Shown: piece by piece, positions 40,907 to 49,830 of the stretch | Layout of the letters: each line of letters starts with the position of its first letter | How positions within the stretch are numbered: the stretch's first letter is position 1 | Made by a program: the position numbers and the translations under genes | The notes under the pieces: generated by a model | Databases searched by the model: none | What the model saw: only the letters and a program-made list of their open reading frames with translations | Told to the model about the DNA's origin: nothing | Source: Candidatus Hydrogenedentota bacterium | GTDB taxonomy: Bacteria; Hydrogenedentota; Hydrogenedentia; Hydrogenedentales; CAITNO01 | DNA: 64,000 nt | Reading direction: 5' to 3' | Assembly (NCBI GenBank): GCA_903893795.1 | Contig: CAITNO010000033.1 | Span: 31,394-95,393, forward strand

Positions 40907-42688
40907 ATGTCGCTGATGATTGCCCTCTCGATGCTTTTTGCCGCACCCGATGCCGTAGCCGCACCCGCGCCGCTGGTCTATTTCGATGTGCAGGCCTGCA
41001 TTCAGTCGCTTCCGGACGACACGGTGTTGCGCTATGACGCGCTCAAGCTGGTGGCGTCGCTGCAGGGACTGGTGAACCGCGACAAGCCCCGGTTGGCACT
41101 GCGCTTCCTGGAGGCCGAAGGCCGCAATGTGGACGATTACTGGCTCGACGTGCAGCGCGCGGGCTGGCTCAAGGACGTGCCGCTGGAGCGCGAGAAGGAC
41201 CTGGTAGGACTCCTGCGCCATTTCCCTGAACAGGTGACGGGGCTGGTGCTGTGGGATCAGAACGTGGCCGCCACGGCAAACGTGGCCGCCACCATCTGCG
41301 GTGTCGAGGGACTGCTGCCCCTGCGGGCAGGCAGTCCGCTCATCGCGCTGCTCGGCAAAGTCGGCGCGCTGCCCCCGGTGAAGATGGACCTGACCGGCAA
41401 ATTCACCGGCAAGGAAACGGGCAGCGCCAAGTGCGACGCCTATCTGTGGGCCAAGCGTGAGTACCTGGACACGGGCAAGTGTAGTCCCACGCTGATGGCC
41501 AACTACATCGACGGCTATTCGCAGGCGCCGGGCAAGCCGGGCTTCGCCTATCCCGACCTTGCCAATGCCACGCTCACAAACCACGACTTCTACATCGCAC
41601 ACCGGGCTTTCTTTTTCGACCTGAGCCCCTGGGGCGATGAGGCGCCGGTGGACGATCCCGGCCAGCCGATTGGCACGGACCGGAACACGCTCATCGCACT
41701 GCTCAAGGCACAATACGGACGCAACGGCGGCAAGGCCTTCACGTCCGTCGGCGGGTTCACCCCGTGGAACCTGAAATACACGAACAACGCGCCCGCGGGC
41801 GGCAAGCACGAGCCCGTGCCGACAGAGTGGGAGTATGCCGGTGTGCTGTCGGCGCACAACGCGCTGATGGACGCGGACGCGCTGGGCCTGGGCTGCATGG
41901 TCAACGCTTCGGCCTACATGCACTGTCCTTTGAAAGAGCACTACACGCAGAACCCCAAGCCCGCGCCGCGCGCGCTGGAGGACAAGACCTATGTGCTGAT
42001 TTACATGGGCGACTATGACGCGGCGTCATGGCTGTCGCGCAGCATCCCGCGCGTGTGGGAAGACCCCGCGCGCGGCACGATGCCCATCGCCTGGGCCTTC
42101 AACCCCAACCTGGCCGAGCGCGCGCCCTACGTCTTCAACCATGTGTACGCCACGAAGTCGCCCAACGACTGGTTTATCGCCGGCGACAGCGGCGCAGGTT
42201 ACATCAACCCGAACCTGCTCACGGGCGACCGGCTCGGCAGCGGCCTGCCCGACGCCCTGCCCATGTGGGTGGAGCACAACAAGCGCTGGTACGGCCAGTT
42301 CGACTACACCATCACGGGCTTCGCCATCAACGGTTTTCACGGTAATATGCCGTTGCGCGTGCAGGAGGCCTACGCCGACTTTTCGCCCGACGGGGTGGGC
42401 ATGCAGTTGGGCTATGAAAAGCCGCTGGTGGGACGCACACCCTTCCTGCGCCACGTGTCGGACATTTATCCCGACGGAAACAACCTGGGCAAGGCCGCGG
42501 CCGAGATGGCCCATTTCGCCAAGAAAAAGAAGCCGCAGTTCTTAATCTTCCGCTGGATACTCCAGGCCCCGACAACGATGAAGGGCGTGTGCGAGTTGCT
42601 GCAGAAGGACCACGGGAAAGAGAATTGGGAGTTCTGCGATCCCTACACCTTCTTTGACCTGTACCGGCAGTCGCTGGAAAAGAAATAG
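40907..42688 (+). CDS. GxGYxYP-domain protein, putative glycoside hydrolase
   Basis: 593 residues from the ATG at 40907, which directly precedes a signal-like segment (SLMIALSMLFAAPDAVA). The N-terminal half shows YDALKLVASLQGLVNRDKPR, typical of the family's N-terminal domain. The C-terminal half contains GDSGAGYINPNLL, the GxGYxxP signature. The family is predicted to have a deacetylase- or hydrolase-like barrel acting on polysaccharides; this is a family inference. Upstream are a TACACT -10 box and a TTGTCT -35 box at 17-bp spacing, about 40-70 bases before the ATG. Confidence 0.85.
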   Translation: MSLMIALSMLFAAPDAVAAPAPLVYFDVQACIQSLPDDTVLRYDALKLVASLQGLVNRDKPRLALRFLEAEGRNVDDYWLDVQRAGWLKDVPLEREKDLVGLLRHFPEQVTGLVLWDQNVAATANVAATICGVEGLLPLRAGSPLIALLGKVGALPPVKMDLTGKFTGKETGSAKCDAYLWAKREYLDTGKCSPTLMANYIDGYSQAPGKPGFAYPDLANATLTNHDFYIAHRAFFFDLSPWGDEAPVDDPGQPIGTDRNTLIALLKAQYGRNGGKAFTSVGGFTPWNLKYTNNAPAGGKHEPVPTEWEYAGVLSAHNALMDADALGLGCMVNASAYMHCPLKEHYTQNPKPAPRALEDKTYVLIYMGDYDAASWLSRSIPRVWEDPARGTMPIAWAFNPNLAERAPYVFNHVYATKSPNDWFIAGDSGAGYINPNLLTGDRLGSGLPDALPMWVEHNKRWYGQFDYTITGFAINGFHGNMPLRVQEAYADFSPDGVGMQLGYEKPLVGRTPFLRHVSDIYPDGNNLGKAAAEMAHFAKKKKPQFLIFRWILQAPTTMKGVCELLQKDHGKENWEFCDPYTFFDLYRQSLEKK

Positions 42689-42794
42689 ACAAAGGGCGAT
42701 GGGCGAAGGGGGGCAGCATAATCTGGCGGCTTGGGGCGTTAAGAGAAGGAAGATCGCCCGGGTGGGCGTTTAACCATAACGGAACGGATGCATA

Positions 42795-43781
42795 ATGACC
42801 ATGACTATACAGGTGATTGGCGCGGGGGGCTGGGGCCTTGCGCTGTCGCGGCGGCTGGCGCTCAACGGCCAGGCCGTGCGGCTGTGGTGCCGTGACGAGG
42901 ACAAGCCTGACGCGCTGCGCGAAGCGCGCGAAAGCCCTGCGCTGCTGCCGGGCGTGCGCCTGCCCGACACGGTCGAGATTGTCCGCGAGATTGACCCGGA
43001 CGCCGAAGTCGCCGTGTACGCCGTGCCGTCCCATGTCATGCGCCACGCTGCCGCCACCTTCCGCTTTTCGCCCGGCACCGTCCGCGTCAGCGTGGCCAAG
43101 GGCGTCGAGAACGGCACGCTGCTGCGCATGAGCGAGGTGATCGCGCAGGTTGCGCCCGGGGGCGGCCCCGTGGTCGCGCTCAGCGGGCCGACCCACGCCG
43201 AGGAGGTGGGCCGAGACTTGCCCGCGTCCATCGTCGCGGCCGGCACGGACCTGGCCGCGTGCGACCTGGTGCAGTGCGCTTTCTTCGCGCCCGCATTCCG
43301 CGTCTACACCAGTCCCGACATCATCGGCGTGGAACTGGGCGGCGCGCTGAAAAACGTCATCGCCATTGCGGCGGGCGTGTGCGACGGGTTTGCGCTGGGC
43401 GACAACGCCAAGGCCATGCTCATGACCCGCGGCCTTGCCGAGATTGCCCGGCTGGGCGTTGCCTGCGGCGCCGACCCGCTCACCTTCGCGGGACTCAGCG
43501 GCATGGGCGACCTCATCGTCACCTGCGCCAGCCGCCACTCGCGCAACCGCCGCGTGGGCGAACTCATCGCCCAGGGCAAAACGCTGGAGGAGATTCTGGG
43601 CGGCTCACCCATGGTGGCCGAAGGCGTGCGCACGGCCCAATCCGCCCGGGAGCTTGCACAAAAGATGAGTGTGGAGATGCCCCTGGCCAATGCTGTATAC
43701 GCCGTGCTCTACGAGGGCGTCTCTGCGCTCGACGCCATCACCGGCCTCATGCTTCGCCAGGCAAAGCCGGAACGGGGATAA
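42795..43781 (+). CDS. gpsA: Glycerol-3-phosphate dehydrogenase [NAD(P)+]
   Basis: 328 residues, the usual length. The Rossmann motif is VIGAGGWGLALSRRLALNG. The C-terminal domain has GGALKNVIAIAAGVCDG, with the catalytic Lys in ALKN, then SGMGDLIVTCASRHSRNRR, which is diagnostic for GpsA. It reduces dihydroxyacetone phosphate to sn-glycerol 3-phosphate for phospholipid synthesis in the cytoplasm. No plsY or plsX is near. The gene stands alone and faces a convergent membrane protein gene. Confidence 0.95.
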   Translation: MTMTIQVIGAGGWGLALSRRLALNGQAVRLWCRDEDKPDALREARESPALLPGVRLPDTVEIVREIDPDAEVAVYAVPSHVMRHAAATFRFSPGTVRVSVAKGVENGTLLRMSEVIAQVAPGGGPVVALSGPTHAEEVGRDLPASIVAAGTDLAACDLVQCAFFAPAFRVYTSPDIIGVELGGALKNVIAIAAGVCDGFALGDNAKAMLMTRGLAEIARLGVACGADPLTFAGLSGMGDLIVTCASRHSRNRRVGELIAQGKTLEEILGGSPMVAEGVRTAQSARELAQKMSVEMPLANAVYAVLYEGVSALDAITGLMLRQAKPERG

Positions 43782-43857
43782 GTGTGGGGTAAGGCTTGCA
43801 GACGCCGGTCAATAAGCACATTGGGCCTTTCCAGGAGTGGTTCAGGGCTTTACGGCC

Positions 43858-44592
43858 CTACTTCAGCATTTTGTTCAGCAGCCAAGACATGACGGCATAG
43901 GCGGCCACCAGGAAGAGAAACGACAGAACCGCTGGAACGGGATGCTCGTGCTCGCGCGCGGCAAGCATAATGATCGCCGGCACAAAAAACGCGGAACAGA
44001 ACAGCGCCATGCCCGCAAGCGAGTTTCTGCGGCGCGCATAGGCGATGCGGGCCTGGCCGCAATAAGCGGCAAAGGGGTCGAGGCGGGAAGTGTCCGCCAG
44101 GGGCTTAAGCGTGTACCGGCGTCCGCCTAAGTCCACAACGGTCATTCTGCAACCGTCCATCTCGAACAGGGGGTCCCGAATCTCGACCGCCCCCACCTGC
44201 TCCACGGGAATATGCATCAAGGCCCCGTTATCTTTCGAGACCATGTCGAAGTGGCCGTCATGAACCCGGATGCGGGACACCGACTTTCCTGTCCTTCGCC
44301 GGCCGAGGATGGCAAACACAACAAGAACCGTGACGAGCAGTCCGAATGCTGCAAGCTCTGTATGGGGCGGCAGGGCAAACGGCAGGGCAGGCCCAAAGTC
44401 GCCCAGCCCCGAACGGACCCAACCCCTGCTGGAGAACAGCAGGACCATCAGGAAGAACATAAGGTATTTGAGAAACTGCCCCCGTCCTTCGCGGTTCTGA
44501 AACGATTCGGGGTGATGCCAGTCGAGCGGGGGCTTGTCCCGCTCCTCGGCATCCATAAAGAGATATTCAGTTTCCAGCGCTTCCTGTGCCAC
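43858..44592 (-). CDS. Integral membrane protein with a PH-like middle domain
   Basis: 244 residues from a GTG start with GGGAGA upstream. About four membrane segments: KYLMFFLMVLLFSS (residues ~43-57), AAFGLLVTVLVVFAI (~81-95), LAGMALFCSAFFVPAIIMLA (~190-210) and AVLSFLFLVAAYAVMSWLL (~219-237). The loop between segments 2 and 3 (about residues 98-185) is beta-rich (RIRVHDGHFDMVSKDNG, GCRMTVVDLGGRRYTLKPL) and may form a small PH-like domain. No family is recognised, and the function is not clear. Confidence 0.7.
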   Translation of the reverse strand: MAQEALETEYLFMDAEERDKPPLDWHHPESFQNREGRGQFLKYLMFFLMVLLFSSRGWVRSGLGDFGPALPFALPPHTELAAFGLLVTVLVVFAILGRRRTGKSVSRIRVHDGHFDMVSKDNGALMHIPVEQVGAVEIRDPLFEMDGCRMTVVDLGGRRYTLKPLADTSRLDPFAAYCGQARIAYARRRNSLAGMALFCSAFFVPAIIMLAAREHEHPVPAVLSFLFLVAAYAVMSWLLNKMLK

Positions 44593-44753
44593 GGTCTTCT
44601 CCCTCGCCGTTCACACTACATTCCCACCGTTCTGCCTCCAATTGAGGCCAGCGCTCTCTTGCCGGAACCCCTGCCCCCGCAAGACTGCTAAAGCGAAAGG
44701 GGGCTCAGCTCCAAGGCCGAGAAAAGAATAACCCATCAACGTGGAAATGCAAA

Positions 44754-44800
44754 ATGGACAGGATAATGAGCGGGAGTGTTTCCCGTCTTATCCTGTCCAT
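44754..44800. repeat. Nested hairpin element with 13-bp arms
   Basis: ATGGACAGGATAA (44754-44766) and its exact complement (44788-44800) enclose a second short stem (CGGGA 44771-44775 with TCCCG 44781-44785). Right after it, TCCTGTCCA is repeated as TCCTGTCAA. It resembles scattered REP-like elements. It lies between two minus-strand genes (helicase end at 44842). Confidence 0.65.
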
Positions 44801-44841
44801 CCTGTCAATCCATGTTAATGGAGGTCTTCTTCGCCTTTTGC

Positions 44842-46059
44842 CTAGCGGCGGCGGAGCAGGCTCCGGCCGCGCATGCGGCGCGAGGCGGCCGCGCCTCCTG
44901 TGGCACCCTTCGTTCCCGGCGGGTGATAGGTGCTGATGATGACCGGCGCGCCCTCGTATTCCTTGCGGGGCAGGTTCTGTCCCAGGGCCTTTTCAATGGA
45001 GCCGAGGGCGGAGTGCTCGTTGGGGCAGACAAAGGTAATCGCGTCGCCCTCACGCTGGGCGCGGGCGGTGCGGCCGATGCGGTGGATGTAGTCGTCGGCG
45101 GTCTGCGGAATGTCGTAGTTGATCACGTGCGAGATGCCGTCGATGTCGAGGCCGCGGGCGGCCACGTCGGTGGCGACCAGGATGTTTGCGCGGCCCGAAC
45201 GGAAGCCTTCCAGCGCCTTCTGCCGGTGCGCCTGCGACAGGTCGCCGTGGATGAAGGTGGCCTTGAAGCCCGCCTCCTTGAGCATGCGGCCCAGGCGGTC
45301 GGTGCGGTGCTTGGTGCGCATGAACACGAGCGCCGAGTCAATCACGCTCTCTTTGAAAATCTCGAGCAGCAGCTTGGCCTTCTCGTCCTGGCGCACGGGA
45401 TAGACAATCTGGCGCACCGCATCGACGGGCCGCGCCACCGGGCCGGCGCCGACCCGTTCGGGGTCACTCATCATGTCGGCCGACAGGGTGCGCAGTTCCT
45501 CGGCGAAGGTGGCCGAGAACATGAGCGTCTGCCGGTCTTTGGGCAGCTTGCCGAGTATCCGGCGGATGTCCGGCAGGAAGCCCATGTCGAGCATGCGGTC
45601 CGCCTCGTCGAACACGAGAATGTCCAGATGGGTGAAGCGCACGTTGCCGCGGGCCATGTGGTCGAGCAGCCGGCCCGGCGTGGCAACCACGATGTCGCAG
45701 CCGCGCCGCAGCTTGTCCGCCTGCAACTGCATGCCCGCGCCGCCGTAAACGACCACGGAGTTCAGGTGCAGTTTCTTGGCAAAGGGGTTGATGACGGACT
45801 CGACCTGCTGGGCGAGTTCGCGTGTGGGGGTGAGCACGAGCATCCGGTTCGGGCCGGGCTTTTCGCCGGCCAGACGGGAGAGGGTTGGCAGTGAAAATGC
45901 CAGGGTTTTGCCGGTGCCGGTCTGGGCGGTGGCGATGAGGTCGCGTCCTGTGAGCACGGGGGGAATGGCCAGTTCCTGGATGGGCGTCGGTTCGGTGAGG
46001 CCCTGGCCCTCGAGCACGCGCAGGCAGCGTGGGTCGAGATCAAATTCGTCAAATGTCAT
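44842..46059 (-). CDS. DEAD-box ATP-dependent RNA helicase (RhlE-like)
   Basis: 405 residues. All main motifs are visible: the Q motif near GLTEPTPIQELAIPPVL, motif I ATAQTGTGKT, motif Ia TPTRELAQQ, motif II DEAD (VFDEADRMLDMGFLP), motif III SAT, then ATDVAARGLDI and HRIGRTAR in the second RecA domain. The C-terminal tail is short and basic with Gly-Arg (RRMRGRSLLRRR), fitting RhlE-type enzymes. It unwinds short RNA duplexes in ribosome assembly or RNA decay. It is a single gene with no evident partner. Confidence 0.94.
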   Translation of the reverse strand: MTFDEFDLDPRCLRVLEGQGLTEPTPIQELAIPPVLTGRDLIATAQTGTGKTLAFSLPTLSRLAGEKPGPNRMLVLTPTRELAQQVESVINPFAKKLHLNSVVVYGGAGMQLQADKLRRGCDIVVATPGRLLDHMARGNVRFTHLDILVFDEADRMLDMGFLPDIRRILGKLPKDRQTLMFSATFAEELRTLSADMMSDPERVGAGPVARPVDAVRQIVYPVRQDEKAKLLLEIFKESVIDSALVFMRTKHRTDRLGRMLKEAGFKATFIHGDLSQAHRQKALEGFRSGRANILVATDVAARGLDIDGISHVINYDIPQTADDYIHRIGRTARAQREGDAITFVCPNEHSALGSIEKALGQNLPRKEYEGAPVIISTYHPPGTKGATGGAAASRRMRGRSLLRRR

Positions 46060-46344
46060 GGGGGGGATTCAATTGTCCTGTGTGTTGTGCGTGCCGGAAG
46101 ACACTGGGATATACTCGTGCGGCTGGAAGGATGATCCAACCGGCACCTCGGCATACACTGCCTGACCCCGATCCGGCGTGAGAGGTTTCCTCTTCTTGCA
46201 TTACCGTTATTATACCCCATTCCGAAGGCAAATGGCGAATTTCGCGAAAACCGTAAAGGCGGCACGCCTGTCCCGGGAATTACAGGCCGTCGGCATCGGT
46301 TGAAAATGACAGATTTGCGGGATACAAACGAAGGAATTGACACC

Positions 46345-46746
46345 ATGCACGTTCAACCCTATCTGTTCTTTGAGGGCCGCTGTGAAGAGGCGCTGGAGTT
46401 CTACCACGCCGCGGCGGGCGCCGAGGTGAAGGAGCTGGTCCGCTACAAAGAGAACCCCGATGGCGGATGCAAGCCCGGCACGGAAGACAAGGTGATGCAC
46501 TGCGGCTTCACCATCGGAAACACTGAAATCTGGGCCTCCGACGGGATGTGCGCGGGAGAGACGAAGTTCCACGGCTTTTCATTGGCGCTCACCGTGCCCA
46601 CCGAAGCCGAGGCGGAACGTCTCTTTGCCGCGCTGTCCGAGGGCGGGCAGGTGCAGATGCCCCTTGCCAAGACCTTCTTTTCCCCGCTCTTCGGCATGGC
46701 CCACGACCGTTTCGGCATCCTCTGGATGGTGCTTGTGGAAAAATGA
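46345..46746 (+). CDS. VOC/PhnB-like glyoxalase-fold protein
   Basis: 133 residues from the ATG at 46345 (AAGGA nine bases upstream). The pattern HVQPYLFFEGRCEEALEFYH, the YKENP and KVMHCGFTIGNTEIWASD blocks, and the end FFSPLFGMAHDRFGILWMV match the PhnB/3-demethylubiquinone-methyltransferase-like VOC group. The fold binds a small molecule or metal. Members include many uncharacterised proteins, so the substrate is open. A terminator follows directly. Confidence 0.9.
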   Translation: MHVQPYLFFEGRCEEALEFYHAAAGAEVKELVRYKENPDGGCKPGTEDKVMHCGFTIGNTEIWASDGMCAGETKFHGFSLALTVPTEAEAERLFAALSEGGQVQMPLAKTFFSPLFGMAHDRFGILWMVLVEK

Positions 46747-46769
46747 GCCCGGAGCCGGGCGGGTTTTTC
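46747..46769 (+). terminator. Rho-independent terminator of the VOC gene
   Basis: GCCCG-gagc-CGGGC stem directly after the stop codon, followed by GGGTTTTTC. A second hairpin (46774-46784 with 46790-46800, one G-U pair) lies between it and the end of topA. Confidence 0.75.
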
Positions 46770-46836
46770 TATTGACTGCGGTGGCCATGCCGCCGCAGTC
46801 AAAAAAAGAGACGGGTCTTTTGCGCTGTGAGTGCGT

Positions 46837-49545
46837 TTACGCGCTGGGCTTTTTCTTTGCCGCCGGTTTCTTCTTGGTGGCCGCAGGCTTCTTCTTGACG
46901 GCGGCCTTTTTCTTCGGTGCCGCGGCGGTTTTCTTAAAGGGTGCGCTGCGGCGCTTGGGACCGCTCGGCTTCTTCTCCGCTGCGATGGCAATAAGGGCCA
47001 ACGCCTCTTCCATGGTCACCTGCATGGGGTCCGACAGTTTGGGCAGTGTGGCGTTGACTTTTCCGTCCGTGACATAGGGGCCGTAACGGCCCTCGTACAC
47101 ATCGATGGCGGTTTCGGTGCCGGGGGCGTTGCCGAGATTCTTGACCAGTTTTTTGGCACCGCTGGGCTTGGGCTGGTTGAGCAGCGCCATGGCGCGCTCC
47201 AGCGTGACGCCAAATACGCTCTCGCCCTTTTCAAGGCTGCGGAATTCGCCGTCGCACCCCACGTAGGGGCCGAAACGGCCAATATTGACCACCACGGGCT
47301 TGGCCTTCTCGGGATGCTCGCCCAGCACGCGCGGCATGGACAGGTAGTTGAGCGCGACCGCCAGGGTCACGCTTTCGATGACCGTTCCCTTGGGCAGGCT
47401 GGCGCGCTTGGGCTTGGGGCCCTTGCCGTCGCCGTTGCCACCCAACTGCACGTAGGGGCCGTAGGGGCCCACAAACGCATAGACCGGCAGGTCAGTCTTG
47501 GGATCGACGCCGAGCCCTTCGGCCGCCTTGGACGACGCCTCCAGCAGTCCCAGGGCCTTTTCCACCAACAGCTCGTCGTAGAAGAGTCCCTTGGGGATGG
47601 ACACGACATTGCCCTCGCCGCCTTCGCCACGCTGGAGGAAGGGGGCGCTGCGACCCAGCCGGACGATGAGCGTCTGGCCTTCCGGCGTGGTGCCCACGGG
47701 GATGGCCGGGTATTCAATGTTCCCCAGTTCCGCGGCAATGCGGGGCTTGAGGCCCTTTTCGCCGGTCGATTCCAGCCCGCCGTGATAGAAGCGCGTCAGG
47801 AAATCGGCCCATTCGCGGGTACCCTCGGCGATTTCGTCGAGCACCTCCTCCATCTGGGCGGTGAAGCCAAGATCAACGTATTCCGCAAAGTGGCCGCGGA
47901 GCAGGATGGTCACAGCGATGCCCAGATAGGACGGCGCGAGCGCCTGCCCCACCCGTTCCACGTAACCGCGCAACTGGATAATCGAAATGGTGGGCGCGTA
48001 GGTCGAGGGGCGGCCGATGCCCTCCTCTTCCAGACGGCGCACCAGCGAGGCTTCGGTGTAGCGCGCGGGCGGCTGGGTTTCATGCCCCGCCGGTTCCACG
48101 GTCTTGAGCGCGACCGGCTGGCCCGGACCGACCGGCATGCCCGGCGTGAGCGCGGGCAGTTGGGCCTCTTTCTGCTGGCTTTCCTGCATCCGCAGGAACC
48201 CGGCAAAGGTAATCACCATGCCGGAGGCGCGGTACAGGGCGCGCTGGCCGGCGGCGTTGGCCTCAAAGTCAATGGTGGTCTTCTGCAGTTCCGCGTCGGA
48301 CATCTGCGAAGCGATGGCGCGGTTCCACACCAGACGGTACAGCTTCAGCTCGTCCGGGTTCAGGTAGCGGGCCAGCGACTCGGGTGTGCGCGCCAGGTGC
48401 GTCGGCCGGATCGCCTCGTGGGCTTCCTGCGCCATGCGCGACTTGGTCGTGTACTGGCGGCGCGTGTGGTAGCGCTCTCCGAAGAGATTCGAGATGACTT
48501 CGCCCGCCTCGGCCAGGGCGCGCTCGCTGAGCACGACCGAGTCGGTACGCATATAGGTGATCAAACCTTCGCGCTCGCCCTCGCCGAGGTCCACGCCTTC
48601 ATACAGCCGCTGGGCGATTTCCATGGTGCGGCGCGGCGAAAAGCCGCAGGCCGAAGACGCCGCCTGCTGCAGCGTTGACGTTATAAAAGGCGGCTGGGGC
48701 CGCTGGCGGGTTTCTTTCTGGTCCACCGTGGACACGCGCCAGGGCACGGCCGCAAGCGACGCCCGCGCCACCTCCCCCGCACTGTCGCTGTCCAGCCAGA
48801 CGACCCGCTCCTCGGCGGAGACTTTGAGCAGCCCCGTGGCGGCATCGAAGTCCTTGCCCTCGGCCACGCGCTTGTCGTCGAGCGAGACCAGGTCCGCGCC
48901 GAACTCCTTGCCGTCGGCGGCAAGGGTCGCCTCCACGTCCCAGTATTCGGCGCGGTGGAAGGCGCGGCGGTCCTCTTCACGCTCCACCACCAGCCGCACG
49001 GCCACGCTCTGCACGCGGCCCGCGCTGAGCCCCGTGCGCACGCGCTTCCACAGCACCGGCGACAGTTCGTAGCCGAAGAGGCGGTCCAGGATGCGGCGTG
49101 TTTCCTGCGCGCGCACCAACTGGTCGTTTACCTGGCGCGGCGAGGCCACGGCCTGCTCGATGGCCGTTTTTGTTATTTCGTGGAACGCGATGCGGCTGAC
49201 CGGCACTTTGGGCTTGAGCACTTCAAGCAGATGCCAACTGATGGACTCTCCCTCGCGGTCTTCGTCCGTTGCGAGAATGACCTCTTCGGCCTCCTTGCAC
49301 AGCTTCTTGAGCTCGGCGAGATTCTTCTTGCTCTCTTTCTGCACCACGTATACCGCGCGGAAACCGTGGTCCACATCCACCGCCAGCCGCGCCCAGGGCT
49401 CCGATTTGTATTCCTCGGGCACTTCATCGGCCGACTTGGGAAGGTCGCGGATATGGCCGTAACTGGCCACGACTTTATAATTGGGTCCGAGGAATTTGCC
49501 TATGGTCTGCGCCTTGGCAGGCGATTCTACTATGACAAGTTTCAA
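46837..49545 (-). CDS. topA: DNA topoisomerase I
   Basis: 902 residues from a TTG start with AGAGGA about 8 bases upstream. The Toprim domain starts KLVIVESPAKAQTIGKFLG and carries LATDEDREGESISWH. The catalytic Tyr is residue 331 in GLITYMRTDS. The C-terminal third has repeats of the GRFGPYV type (topoisomerase C-terminal repeat) instead of four-Cys zinc fingers, and the end is a Lys/Ala tail (KKKAAVKKKPAATKKKPA) of the sort that binds DNA in high-GC bacteria. It relaxes negative supercoils. An ATG-CTT-TGA mini-frame overlaps the start codon. Confidence 0.96.
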   Translation of the reverse strand: MKLVIVESPAKAQTIGKFLGPNYKVVASYGHIRDLPKSADEVPEEYKSEPWARLAVDVDHGFRAVYVVQKESKKNLAELKKLCKEAEEVILATDEDREGESISWHLLEVLKPKVPVSRIAFHEITKTAIEQAVASPRQVNDQLVRAQETRRILDRLFGYELSPVLWKRVRTGLSAGRVQSVAVRLVVEREEDRRAFHRAEYWDVEATLAADGKEFGADLVSLDDKRVAEGKDFDAATGLLKVSAEERVVWLDSDSAGEVARASLAAVPWRVSTVDQKETRQRPQPPFITSTLQQAASSACGFSPRRTMEIAQRLYEGVDLGEGEREGLITYMRTDSVVLSERALAEAGEVISNLFGERYHTRRQYTTKSRMAQEAHEAIRPTHLARTPESLARYLNPDELKLYRLVWNRAIASQMSDAELQKTTIDFEANAAGQRALYRASGMVITFAGFLRMQESQQKEAQLPALTPGMPVGPGQPVALKTVEPAGHETQPPARYTEASLVRRLEEEGIGRPSTYAPTISIIQLRGYVERVGQALAPSYLGIAVTILLRGHFAEYVDLGFTAQMEEVLDEIAEGTREWADFLTRFYHGGLESTGEKGLKPRIAAELGNIEYPAIPVGTTPEGQTLIVRLGRSAPFLQRGEGGEGNVVSIPKGLFYDELLVEKALGLLEASSKAAEGLGVDPKTDLPVYAFVGPYGPYVQLGGNGDGKGPKPKRASLPKGTVIESVTLAVALNYLSMPRVLGEHPEKAKPVVVNIGRFGPYVGCDGEFRSLEKGESVFGVTLERAMALLNQPKPSGAKKLVKNLGNAPGTETAIDVYEGRYGPYVTDGKVNATLPKLSDPMQVTMEEALALIAIAAEKKPSGPKRRSAPFKKTAAAPKKKAAVKKKPAATKKKPAAKKKPSA

Positions 49546-49759
49546 AGCATTCGTCCTCTGCTGGTTGGGGCGTTGCCGCCGCGCGATGGTGTCCGGTGTG
49601 CGCCGGGAAAAACGCGCATGCTTCGTTTGGACACACCATCAGAACGCAAACTTCAACACAAATCCTTGGCAAAAAGCAACCCGGATTGCAAATTGTCCCG
49701 CGGACCTGTCCGCAGATTTCATATATTCCTCCCCAATTGACCATGATGTACCTCCCGCG

Positions 49760-49788
49760 TTGACTGTTGTCTGGAGGTGGGTTAGGAT
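49760..49788 (+). promoter_or_regulatory. Promoter of the two-domain glycosyltransferase gene
   Basis: TTGACT (49760-49765), 17 bp, TAGGAT (49783-49788). The ATG is about 42 bases downstream of the -10 box, giving a leader of some 35 bases. Confidence 0.6.
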
Positions 49789-49830
49789 AGGAGGGATATC
49801 CGCCCTGACCGTATTTTCTTGGACACCCGC

